Virus record (IMG/VR): IMGVR_UViG_3300032157_000018
Coordinates: 1 to 47,347 of that record
Length of the DNA: 47,347 bases
Direction: 5' to 3' (one strand)
From: a virus
In this document: in pieces, positions 39,685-45,221 of the stretch
How positions within the stretch are numbered: the first letter of the stretch is position 1
Layout of the letters: each line of letters starts with the position of its first letter
Program-made: the position numbers and the translations under genes
The notes under the pieces: model-generated
Database searches by the model: none
The model's input: the letters and a program-made list of their open reading frames with translations, nothing else
Told to the model about the DNA's origin: nothing

Positions 39685-40116
39685 TCAATCCCTATAAGTG
39701 ATCGCCAGACAGTGTCTGACTTCTGTAGTCTTAAATACCCCGTGGAAGCTCACATCGCTTCTCACATGGCCGTAAAAGCTGTTCGGTAGGAAGGGAGCGG
39801 TCTTCACGACTTCAAAGTCTTCAAACTTGTGGTGCTTTCTTCCGTCGCACCGGAACGGTTTCTTCGGGACGAACACCGTCGTCCCACAGGACTTGGGTTT
39901 GTCCGTGAGGTAGAACAGGAGGGTTTCCACATCCTCCTTCGAGTCCGTGTGAGGGCCAATTGAATAACCAGGAAGGTCTCTGGTTAATTCAATTCGAGCC
40001 GTCCTGTCCCCGATCAAACCCGAGACACAGTCAGCCCAGAACCCACCTGAGATACGGTGAATCCCTCTTTTCGGATAGGAGTGGTACGGCACCCACCTGT
40101 CGGGTAACCGATCCAA
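39685..40116 (-). CDS. Fe(II)/2-oxoglutarate-dependent oxygenase-like protein, 143 aa
   Basis: Contains the facial triad and oxoglutarate arginine of the superfamily: HTD (His56, Asp58) in YSIGPHTDSKEDVETLL, His125 in SFHGV and Arg134 in VRHCLAITYRD. It is short for the fold and starts at a TTG (40116) directly after an in-frame stop; GTG 40092 is another choice. Function unknown; hydroxylation of a protein, sugar or nucleotide is possible. The 176 bases upstream (40117-40292) hold no convincing gene; they contain a CATAAT that might be a -10. Confidence 0.65.
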   Translation of the reverse strand: MDRLPDRWVPYHSYPKRGIHRISGGFWADCVSGLIGDRTARIELTRDLPGYSIGPHTDSKEDVETLLFYLTDKPKSCGTTVFVPKKPFRCDGRKHHKFEDFEVVKTAPFLPNSFYGHVRSDVSFHGVFKTTEVRHCLAITYRD

Positions 40117-40292
40117 CTATGGAAACGCGTGGGATACCTAAGCATCTCCATGGAACGTTCCACCCCTACCCCCTTCGCCTCGACGCTCAGCCCAGGAAAA
40201 AGGGATTCCTTACCCCCGCCCCAGTGGTCACTCACACCAGGAGTTGGGATTGTACATACTGATGATTATGCGTATGCACACTGCACCAATCG

Positions 40293-40799
40293 TTACTTAT
40301 CAGTAGGTTGCACGTCCTCGATCTGTGCCGTCTGGCTATTATGTCCAGTGAGCACCGCAGCATCGATGGTCTTGCCCTCTCGGATCATGTTCAGGTGGAT
40401 GCTGATACCTGGTCCTACGGGGAGATTGGCGAGCTGGCCGTATCTCTGAGGGTCGCGGCGTTCGGCATGCCATGTCGCTACTCTGAACAGTTCGCGCCCA
40501 CGCGCGAGGTCAAGAGCGTTGTCGGCCTCTTCTATCCTGTTCGCTGCATTGACCAGCATATTGTCGAGCCAACGCGCTCTTAGCTCTTGGTATTCGTCGC
40601 CCAGACCTGCTAGCCAGGTGTACAGGGCCTGCTTGCTTACGCCATGGTGTTCGGCGATCTCTTTGAGGGTCTGGCCGTCCATGATGCGGCCCTTGGCGTC
40701 CTCGACTATCTCTGCCTTCTGGTCAGCAGGTACAGGCATGTACGGGTGTGGGCGGCCTGTCTTGGCCGGGTCTACCGGTACGTATGCGCTATCAGGCAC
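40293..40799 (-). CDS. terS: Terminase small subunit, 168 aa
   Basis: The N-terminal DNA-binding part has a helix-turn-helix (GQTLKEIAEHHGVSKQALYT), and the C-terminal half holds the block ARGRELFRVATWHAERRDPQ, RYG, seen in many phage small terminases. GTG 40799 is chosen because an earlier ATG in this frame lies inside a separate small gene. It recognises packaging sites and hands DNA to the large subunit. Confidence 0.8.
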   Translation of the reverse strand: MPDSAYVPVDPAKTGRPHPYMPVPADQKAEIVEDAKGRIMDGQTLKEIAEHHGVSKQALYTWLAGLGDEYQELRARWLDNMLVNAANRIEEADNALDLARGRELFRVATWHAERRDPQRYGQLANLPVGPGISIHLNMIREGKTIDAAVLTGHNSQTAQIEDVQPTDK

Positions 40800-40920
40800 G
40801 CTCGAATGCCCTGCTGTACACGTCCCACGCGATCTGGTGATGCCACGGGAGCGCGTTGTAGGTGGCTTGGATCTCCGTGGTCTGCGGGTCACCTAGCGTC
40901 CAGTTCACAGATCCCTCCAT
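40792..40920 (-). CDS. Small protein upstream of terS, 42 aa
   Basis: ATG at 40918-40920 to TGA at 40792-40794: EGSVNWTLGDPQTTEIQAT then YNALPWHHQIAWDVYSRAFE. The ATG follows a CGTATGGAGGGATC context with the stop of the gene before it nearby. A familiar type of small phage gene; function unknown. It overlaps terS by eight bases. Confidence 0.6.
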   Translation of the reverse strand: MEGSVNWTLGDPQTTEIQATYNALPWHHQIAWDVYSRAFERA

Positions 40921-41072
40921 ACGTCCTGTATGGGCTCGGTAGGGCCTGTGTGGGGTTTAGCCGGGCCTACCAGCTCTAGCCACGCATCCAGGTCTTCCTG
41001 GGTCATCTCAGCGTGTCCTGTGGAGCGTTTGCGGGCCTTGAGCCATTGGAATTGTTCGTAGGCGTCAGCCAC
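40905..41072 (-). CDS. Small protein of the packaging operon, 55 aa
   Basis: GTG 41072 overlaps the stop of the preceding gene (CGTGGCTGA). The product ADAYEQFQWLKARKRSTGHA, then EMTQEDLDAWLELVG, is helical and charged. It overlaps the next gene by 16 bases. Function unknown. Confidence 0.58.
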   Translation of the reverse strand: MADAYEQFQWLKARKRSTGHAEMTQEDLDAWLELVGPAKPHTGPTEPIQDVWRDL

Positions 41073-41247
41073 GGTTCAGCACCCTCACGTTTGTGAACTC
41101 GCTCGCCTCGTTCATCCGCTCCCATATCTTCCATGCGTCGTTGTAGGTACGTGCCTGTATCTTCCCGAGTTTCTCGCAGTTGGGCTGTAGTTCGTTGTCC
41201 AGGAATGGACTTGAGTTAGCTCTGCGCTGGACTATCCAGATTTGCAA
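41065..41247 (-). CDS. First gene of the late operon, 60 aa
   Basis: QIWIVQRRANSSPFLDNELQ, then ARTYNDAWKIWERMNEASEF and a basic end. A small, probably helical protein in the place where late transcription starts; no family recognised. No clear strong promoter was seen upstream on this strand; an antiterminator (Q-like, 44.3 kb) may drive it from further up. Confidence 0.65.
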   Translation of the reverse strand: MQIWIVQRRANSSPFLDNELQPNCEKLGKIQARTYNDAWKIWERMNEASEFTNVRVLNRG

Positions 41248-41296
41248 ATTGATCGGCCTCGTTTCAAGGACTTATCAACTTTCTTTCGTTGGGGTA

Positions 41297-41326
41297 TTGA
41301 CTATCTCTCATGTTAGGCGCCTAATG
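41297..41326 (+). promoter_or_regulatory. Rightward promoter with a TTAGGCGCCTAA palindrome
   Basis: TTGACT (41297-41302), 17 bp, CCTAAT (41320-41325) is a plausible sigma70 promoter for the small rightward genes. A perfect 12-bp palindrome (41313-41324) overlaps the -10, so a dimeric regulator could block it. It diverges from the leftward late operon. Confidence 0.58.
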
Positions 41327-41345
41327 TCTCCCATGCACTGCACTT

Positions 41346-41365
41346 AGCAGGGCTTAACAAGGGAG
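41346..41365 (+). repeat. 20-bp leader repeat, copy 1
   Basis: AGCAGGGCTTAACAAGGGAG, ending in the ribosome site of the 56-residue gene. A second copy (AACAGGGCTTAACTAGGGAG, 18 of 20 identical) is at 41567-41586 before the next gene. The second gene's leader also holds a GGCCC/GGGCC hairpin. Confidence 0.75.
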
Positions 41366-41371
41366 CGACAA

Positions 41372-41542
41372 ATGAACATCCGAGACAACCTCCAGCACAT
41401 CGCAGGGATCGTGGTCGGCAAGTGCATCGCCAAGACTTCCTTCCGGTTTGCCAAGTCCCAGCGCGGGACTCTCTGCTTCTCCACCGTCTCCGCGAATCTG
41501 GCAGCCGACGGGATCAAGCAAGGATTCTGGATCTACCGCTAA
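41372..41542 (+). CDS. Small basic protein, 56 aa
   Basis: ATG 41372 behind AAGGGAG. The product NIRDNLQHIAGIVVGKCIAK then TSFRFAKSQRGTLCF has two Cys and a basic character. First gene of the rightward accessory block, expressed from the promoter at 41297. Function unknown. Confidence 0.65.
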   Translation: MNIRDNLQHIAGIVVGKCIAKTSFRFAKSQRGTLCFSTVSANLAADGIKQGFWIYR

Positions 41543-41566
41543 CCAGACCGGCCCAGAAATGGGCCT

Positions 41567-41586
41567 AACAGGGCTTAACTAGGGAG
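41567..41586 (+). repeat. 20-bp leader repeat, copy 2
   Basis: Matches 41346-41365 at 18 of 20 positions and again supplies the ribosome site. Two genes with the same leader suggest a duplicated expression cassette. Confidence 0.75.
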
Positions 41587-41592
41587 ATAGAG

Positions 41593-41811
41593 ATGAACAA
41601 GTTCGAAGCCGGCAAGACCTACCAGACCCGCAGCATTGGCGATCACGACTGCATCATCCGCGTGTCCGTGGTCAGCAGGACCGCCAAGACGATCAAGACC
41701 GCCGACGGCAAGACCCTCCGTATCGGTTCGTTCTATGACGGCTCGGAGTGTGTCAAGCCTTGGGGCAGCTATAGCATGGCCCCGATTGTTACCGCTCGCG
41801 AGGCAGCCTAA
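41593..41811 (+). CDS. Small beta-rich protein, 72 aa
   Basis: NKFEAGKTYQTRSIGDHDCI, then VSVVSRTAKTIKTADGKTLR, a compact beta fold with SH3-like look. ATG 41593 follows TAGGGAGATAGAG. Overlaps the next ATG by one base. Function unknown. Confidence 0.7.
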   Translation: MNKFEAGKTYQTRSIGDHDCIIRVSVVSRTAKTIKTADGKTLRIGSFYDGSECVKPWGSYSMAPIVTAREAA

Positions 41812-41996
41812 TGAACTCCCCGCGCCCAGGCGATCGAATCACATACAAGGGACACGAAACCGGCACAGTCATCAGAACCGAGGGCAATCTGTGCTGGATG
41901 TCGTTTGACAGCGGAGCCGACTCTGCCCCTTTTATCTGGCGCTTCAAAGACGGACTCAATACTCTGCATGACTGGCCTGGCAAGCATGACCGCTAA
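41811..41996 (+). CDS. Small beta-rich protein, 61 aa
   Basis: Begins SPRPGDRITYKGHETGTVIR, then WMSFDSGADSAPFIWRFKDG, another SH3-like barrel, ending in HDR. The last 11 bases overlap the start of a broken gene in the 48-bp repeat. Function unknown. Confidence 0.68.
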   Translation: MNSPRPGDRITYKGHETGTVIRTEGNLCWMSFDSGADSAPFIWRFKDGLNTLHDWPGKHDR

Positions 41997-42030
41997 ACAC
42001 GTAGCCAAGTCCCGCCAGCGGCTTGTAGAG
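41983..42030 (+). repeat. 48-bp direct repeat, left copy
   Basis: The 48 bases starting AGCATGACCGCTAAACACG recur at 42473-42520 with two differences, 490 bp apart. Each copy contains the end of an upstream gene (HDR stop) and the first 15 codons of the ribbon-helix-helix-like gene. The interval holds one foreign-looking gene. Confidence 0.9.
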
Positions 42031-42066
42031 TCGGAGCATCAGAGCTGTTCCTGTAACCGTTTCTAG
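41986..42066 (+). pseudogene. Broken 5' end of the 42476-42697 gene
   Basis: ATG 41986 reads TAKHVAKSRQRLVE, identical in that part except TAKH for TGKY to the N terminus of the intact gene at 42476, then diverges at once and stops at 42066. It is the left remnant created when the cargo gene entered or when the region was duplicated. Confidence 0.75.
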
Positions 42067-42071
42067 GCATT

Positions 42072-42091
42072 TATACGTACAACTTCGTATA
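42072..42091 (+). promoter_or_regulatory. TATACG-8-CGTATA dyad before the cargo gene
   Basis: A 6-bp inverted repeat with an 8-bp centre lies nine bases before the ATG of the cargo gene. TATACA (42088-42093) could be a -10 with a transcription start at the ATG. It may be an operator of that gene. The resemblance of one arm to a loxP arm is probably chance. Confidence 0.4.
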
Positions 42092-42099
42092 CATCAGCA

Positions 42100-42486
42100 A
42101 TGCTTGATGAACTCGCTTACGGGATAGTGGCAAACGTAAAAAGCGACAGAGTGCTGCGGACTGGGACAAAGGTCTGGATTCACTATTGCAATGGCGATGC
42201 CTTATGCCCGTTTGTTTCTGGACTGAGCAAGTCCGGGCGCTATGTCCAAAAGTTCACCAATTACAAAAGACTGGTTAACTTTCGAGCCGCATGGATTCCG
42301 CAACACATGCGTGACCGCGTGGCATGGGCATGGCCGAAAAAAGAGTACGCAACAGATGCCGCTAATGCCTTAGCTAAGACATGGGCCAACGTCCGTTATT
42401 ACTCCCGTGATGGACGGGAGTTACGAGAAAGCGGGATTTCTCAGAGTGAAGCTTTTTTGCGAAGCAAAGCACAGCATGACCGGTAA
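42100..42486 (+). CDS. Inserted cargo gene, 128 aa
   Basis: ATG 42100 gives LDELAYGIVANVKSDRVLRT, then KVWIHYCNGDALCPFVSGLS and a basic C-terminal half with AWAWPKKEYATDAANALAKT. No family recognised. It is somewhat more A/T-rich than its neighbours and ends inside the right copy of the 48-bp repeat, sharing the HDR ending of the gene before the left copy. Probably acquired by transfer. Confidence 0.62.
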   Translation: MLDELAYGIVANVKSDRVLRTGTKVWIHYCNGDALCPFVSGLSKSGRYVQKFTNYKRLVNFRAAWIPQHMRDRVAWAWPKKEYATDAANALAKTWANVRYYSRDGRELRESGISQSEAFLRSKAQHDR

Positions 42487-42520
42487 ATACGTAGCCAAGT
42501 CCCGCCAGCGGCTTGTAGAG
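42473..42520 (+). repeat. 48-bp direct repeat, right copy
   Basis: See the left copy at 41983-42030. This copy contains the functional start of the 73-residue gene at 42476. Confidence 0.9.
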
Positions 42521-42697
42521 CGCGGCGGGCGGAGGCTTAACCTCTGGCTATCCCCGGAGGCTACGAATGCGCTACAGGCCCTCTCGCAAGGCCGTAGCCA
42601 TACCCAAACTATTGAATGGTGTCTTCAGGCTGTGCTAGCCCTGCAAGACTCTCCCGTTCCCGCAAAGCTAGCACTCTCTAGACTGGAGATTCCATGA
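42476..42697 (+). CDS. Ribbon-helix-helix-like protein, 73 aa
   Basis: ATG 42476 within the right repeat: TGKYVAKSRQRLVERGGRRL, then LNLWLSPEATNALQALSQGR and SHTQTIEWCLQAVLALQ. A strand followed by two helices with xLxLWLS and ALxxLSxxxGRS patterns is typical of Arc/CopG-type DNA-binding proteins. Probably a small regulator of this block. Confidence 0.68.
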   Translation: MTGKYVAKSRQRLVERGGRRLNLWLSPEATNALQALSQGRSHTQTIEWCLQAVLALQDSPVPAKLALSRLEIP

Positions 42698-42852
42698 CTA
42701 TCCTGCTTTCCGCAGTCCTCGGCATCCTGATCGGCTCGACCCCTGTTGTTCTTCCCGGTGGCCAGATGGGGTGGCAATGTACCTATACCGTGTCAGGACA
42801 GACTGTAAATATCATGACTCGGGGCATGTGTCCGCCGACGATGGAGTTCTAA
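42694..42852 (+). CDS. Small secreted protein, 52 aa
   Basis: ATGA overlap at 42694. An N-terminal signal-like segment (TILLSAVLGILIGSTPVVLP) precedes a short mature part with two Cys (WQCTYTVSGQTVNIM, RGMCPPTMEF), perhaps disulfide-bonded. It ends one base before the tRNA-Asp gene on the other strand. Confidence 0.6.
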   Translation: MTILLSAVLGILIGSTPVVLPGGQMGWQCTYTVSGQTVNIMTRGMCPPTMEF

Positions 42853-42928
42853 TGGCGCCCTCGACCGGAATCGAACCGGCGGCTTCCCGCTAGACAGGCG
42901 GGCACTCTGGCCTCTGAGTTACGGGGGC
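42853..42928 (-). tRNA. tRNA-Asp(GUC)
   Basis: Cloverleaf on the minus strand with acceptor GCCCCCG/CGAGGGC (one mismatch), D stem ACTC/GAGT, anticodon stem CCCGC/GCGGG with loop CTGTCTA (anticodon GUC), T arm GCCGG-TTCGATT-CCGGT, discriminator G73 (an Asp identity base) and encoded CCA. Position 37 is a pyrimidine, which is unusual. It ends the leftward early operon region. Confidence 0.78.
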
Positions 42929-43108
42929 TTGTAGGCCCTTGCGGCAGTAGTCTCGCGTTTCTTCTGGATGTGCCGCCGAAAGAACGTGACGCTGTACTTG
43001 CAGAACTAAAGCCCCACCACAGAACCGGCAAGCAGGGATAGGTTGACCTGATTCAAGCGCCTGCAATTCGTTGCACCTTGAACATTCCGCAAGCCAGTAG
43101 ACACTCAT
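42890..43108 (-). CDS. Zinc-ribbon protein, 72 aa, ending inside the tRNA
   Basis: SVYWLAECSRCNELQALE with CSRC (residues 9-12) and CRFC (about 27-30) forms a probable zinc ribbon. The C-terminal 12 codons are coded by the 5' half of the tRNA-Asp gene and stop at its anticodon region, so the true gene end may have been overlaid by the tRNA. It diverges from the HEPN-like gene by 15 bases. Confidence 0.55.
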   Translation of the reverse strand: MSVYWLAECSRCNELQALESGQPIPACRFCGGALVLQVQRHVLSAAHPEETRDYCRKGLQAPVTQRPECPPV

Positions 43109-43123
43109 CGAGTATCGTCGCTC

Positions 43124-43687
43124 ATGATCAGCGAATTCATGTTCTCCAACGAACAGCTAAAGGCTATTGGTTGCCTCGCTTTCGAGTCCACGATGCTGGA
43201 GTTTTGCATCGAGGCCATCGTCGAGGACGTCTGCGACAAGCGCGTCGCAGAGCTTCTACTGGATGGAAAGATGTTCGCAATGAAGTTGAGAATAATGAGA
43301 ACACTTGTCTTGCCGGTAATACCGGACAAGGAACAAGCAGACGCATTCGAGGATCTGTACTCACGCATCACAACTGACAACAGCTTGCGAAATACGGTAA
43401 TCCACGGTTCATGGGAATCGAAAGGAAAGCTCTCGCTGCAGTCCTTGCTTGCCGATCTCAATGCGGGCCGAAACGCCACGGTCAAACGGGGAAACCACAC
43501 CATGAAAGCAAGCGAAGTCATGGAGGTTGCCCGCCGCTTTTCGGATCATCAGTCGAATCTGCTACGGCTTTGGGTAGCGATTCAAGAGTCATTGCAAGAT
43601 AAATTCGGGAAACGACCTCCTGATCCGAGTGAGACGGAATCGGAGAGCCATAGTCAGACGCATACAGAGCACCCAAACCAGCCCTAA
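43124..43687 (+). CDS. HEPN-like protein, 187 aa
   Basis: All-helical in residues 1-165, with ESTMLEFCIEAIVEDVCDKR early and the motif LRNTVIHGSW, in which Arg89-Asn-x3-His94 is the Rx4H signature of HEPN domains; many HEPN proteins are metal-independent RNases in toxin-antitoxin and phage-defence systems. The last 30 residues are polar and overlap an antisense gene. It lies in an accessory region, on the strand opposite the early operon, so a lysogeny-time role in immunity or exclusion is possible. Confidence 0.65.
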   Translation: MISEFMFSNEQLKAIGCLAFESTMLEFCIEAIVEDVCDKRVAELLLDGKMFAMKLRIMRTLVLPVIPDKEQADAFEDLYSRITTDNSLRNTVIHGSWESKGKLSLQSLLADLNAGRNATVKRGNHTMKASEVMEVARRFSDHQSNLLRLWVAIQESLQDKFGKRPPDPSETESESHSQTHTEHPNQP

Positions 43688-43718
43688 CCATCTCCGGCGT
43701 GATCTCCACCGCACCCAT
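43518..43718 (-). CDS. Small phage protein, 66 aa, antisense to the HEPN-like 3' end
   Basis: GAVEITPEMVRAGLGALYAS, then EVVSRIYLAMTLE, resembles a common small phage family (ITPEMxxAG start, RIYxAM near the end). Its last 24 residues are less typical. It overlaps the HEPN-like gene by 170 bases on the opposite strand; both frames look coding, so at least the 5' part is probably real. Confidence 0.5.
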   Translation of the reverse strand: MGAVEITPEMVRAGLGALYASDYGSPIPSHSDQEVVSRIYLAMTLESLPKAVADSTDDPKSGGQPP

Positions 43719-43734
43719 GGCCTAAACTCCACCC

Positions 43735-43887
43735 ATGGCAACCAAACCCGCAAAGCCCGCTAAACAGCCCTCACCGCCCACAGAGCAGCTACCGGACGAG
43801 GATGCAGTCCTCGCAAGGCTGCTAGCAACACCGCCAGCGCCCAAGAAAGTGCCACCGCAGCCAAAACCGAAGAAGCCTCGCAAATAG
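43735..43887 (+). CDS. Pro/Lys-rich small protein, 50 aa
   Basis: ATG 43735: ATKPAKPAKQPSPPTEQLPD, then DAVLARLLATPPAPKKVPPQ and a basic end. The central helix DEDAVLARLL with flanking Pro/Lys is of a type seen in other phages. Downstream of the HEPN-like gene and directly before a terminator, so the two probably form one transcript. Confidence 0.65.
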   Translation: MATKPAKPAKQPSPPTEQLPDEDAVLARLLATPPAPKKVPPQPKPKKPRK

Positions 43888-43898
43888 CGGGGCTTTTT
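43875..43898 (+). terminator. Rho-independent terminator
   Basis: GCCTCGC (43875-43881), loop AAATA, GCGGGGC (43887-43893) with one G-T pair, then TTTTT (43894-43898). It overlaps the stop of the Pro/Lys-rich gene and ends the rightward HEPN transcript. The stretch from 43899 to 44057 shows no supportable gene. Confidence 0.78.
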
Positions 43899-44057
43899 CA
43901 CTTTGTCCGACCTGTCACGCACAGGGAAAGTAGTCCAAATTGCTGCGTTTGTCACGTATATACTCGTGTTCACCAGCACCGCGATTCTTCAGGGCGAACG
44001 ACGCCGTCGTATGGCCCGAGACCGACTTGGTATATTTGGATGGTCTCAGGATCACTT

Positions 44058-44345
44058 CTACGCTGATTCCAACGGTTTGTCCACCACTATTTGCACTTCT
44101 GGCTCCCTCTTGGCCATGCGGATGATTAGGCTTTGCGGCTCCTTGCTGCGGTCCCATTGGTATTGCGTGGGCCACCAATCGCTCTGCCGCGTCCAGCCTC
44201 CCCTACAGTCGTAGAAGGTGCCGGTGAACAGTTCTGCGCTCATGGGACTCTTCTCGAATGTCCCCAGTGCGTTGCGCTCGAACTCGTTCTCCCCGGTCAG
44301 GACTAGCTGTACTACCCCGTCCTCGATGTAGATGGCAGTCTTCAT
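44058..44345 (-). CDS. Hypothetical protein after the antiterminator, 95 aa
   Basis: KTAIYIEDGVVQLVLTGENE, then FTGTFYDCRGGWTRQSDWW and LIIRMAKREPEVQIVVDKP. Mixed alpha/beta, common type in phage nin-like regions. Starts by ATGA overlap with the Q-like gene. Function unknown. Confidence 0.72.
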   Translation of the reverse strand: MKTAIYIEDGVVQLVLTGENEFERNALGTFEKSPMSAELFTGTFYDCRGGWTRQSDWWPTQYQWDRSKEPQSLIIRMAKREPEVQIVVDKPLESA

Positions 44346-44803
44346 CGCTCCAGCCTCTCCCTAGTCCGTACATCCGTCTCGATATCGTGCTCGCTGATGA
44401 TCTTGGAGCACTCTGCTAGCCAGTTTCCGCTCAGTCCTGCTCGCTCCCTGTCGCTATACCGATGTTTCCCCAATCCGTCACATGCTGCACACAGTACTTT
44501 CTTGTCCTCGACCATGACGTGTCTTACCCCTAAACAGGTTCGGCAGGTCTCGTCGTACCACTCCTGTAGGGCTTGGGCAACAATCTTGGTTCGGTAGGAG
44601 CGTGTCAGGGTTTTGGGAAGCTTCTTAACGAGGAGTAACAGGGCTGTGTTGTACGAGGTCAGGTCCTTGGCGTACTTGAGTCTCCAGAGGGCGGTTCCTA
44701 GCCTGCTGGCGCCCGCAAACGCTGCCAAGCGGGTAACGGGGGTGGATTTCTCCGGCTCGTCTCCAAGGCCGTCGTACAAAGCCGTAGCGATGCTTTCTCG
44801 CAT
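44342..44803 (-). CDS. Q-like antitermination protein, 153 aa
   Basis: ATG 44803 chosen; it overlaps the preceding stop. The C-terminal half holds a zinc motif CRTCLG (about 94-99) and CAACDGLG (about 112-119), as in phage antiterminators of the Q type, with a preceding helix-rich DNA-binding part (AKDLTSYNTALLLLVKKL). It is near the end of the leftward early operon and upstream of the late genes, the position of lambda Q. Its DNA site is not identified. Confidence 0.65.
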   Translation of the reverse strand: MRESIATALYDGLGDEPEKSTPVTRLAAFAGASRLGTALWRLKYAKDLTSYNTALLLLVKKLPKTLTRSYRTKIVAQALQEWYDETCRTCLGVRHVMVEDKKVLCAACDGLGKHRYSDRERAGLSGNWLAECSKIISEHDIETDVRTRERLER

Positions 44804-45066
44804 CAAATCGCGATCCAGTCCTGACCGTCGAATACCTTCATTTGACCGCCCAGCATCGCCACTGTCCCGGAGAATTGCCGACTCTTGATAGCTTCGTGCA
44901 GCAACGAGAACTCCGGAGCCGATAGTGGCCTCGGAAAGCATGCAAACATCCCCGGCAGGATCAGCTCCTGCCTCGGCACGACGATCTTCATCAGGCTCTC
45001 TGCCCGCACGATTGCAGGCGCTACACCAGCGGCTAGGATTGCTCCTAGGAATCCTCGACGGTTCAT
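44803..45066 (-). CDS. Secreted protein with Tat-like signal, 87 aa
   Basis: NRRGFLGAILAAGVAPAIVR, AES has the twin-arginine signal pattern RRxFL followed by a hydrophobic core and AxA cleavage site. The mature part (MKIVVPRQELILPG, LHEAIKSRQFSGTVAMLGG) is small. Such proteins occur in temperate phage early regions; function unknown. Confidence 0.7.
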   Translation of the reverse strand: MNRRGFLGAILAAGVAPAIVRAESLMKIVVPRQELILPGMFACFPRPLSAPEFSLLHEAIKSRQFSGTVAMLGGQMKVFDGQDWIAI

Positions 45067-45221
45067 TTGGTCGGCTCCATGGGGATTACCGGGCCGTAAC
45101 TCTGCTTGGCCACAGCACCGCAACATCCGCAGGTAGGCACAGGCGGAATAATCCCGAACCACACCACCGGCACCTGAACCGGTCCCTTGCAAGCTTCACA
45201 CGTACCAATCGTGATCTTCAT
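45063..45221 (-). CDS. Zinc-ribbon protein, 52 aa
   Basis: ATG at 45219-45221: KITIGTCEACKGPVQVPVVW, then PTCGCCGAVAKQSYGPVIP. CEAC and CGCC form a zinc site. ATGA-coupled to the neighbours. Function unknown. Confidence 0.65.
   Translation of the reverse strand: MKITIGTCEACKGPVQVPVVWFGIIPPVPTCGCCGAVAKQSYGPVIPMEPTK

Noticed and set aside
40014-40235. A 73-codon minus-strand frame upstream of the oxygenase-like gene
   Set aside because: Overlaps that gene in another frame, lacks a ribosome site and has no domain; an N-terminal frameshifted piece of the oxygenase was considered but the sequence does not fit.
42072-42093. A loxP-like arm (AACTTCGTATA) beside TATACG
   Set aside because: The arms are in the wrong relative orientation for a lox site and no Cre-like gene other than the integrase is present; treated as a simple dyad.
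43915-44178. Minus-strand frame between the terminator and the gene at 44058
   Set aside because: Most of it lies in another frame of the 44058-44345 gene and no start signal is visible for the remaining part.
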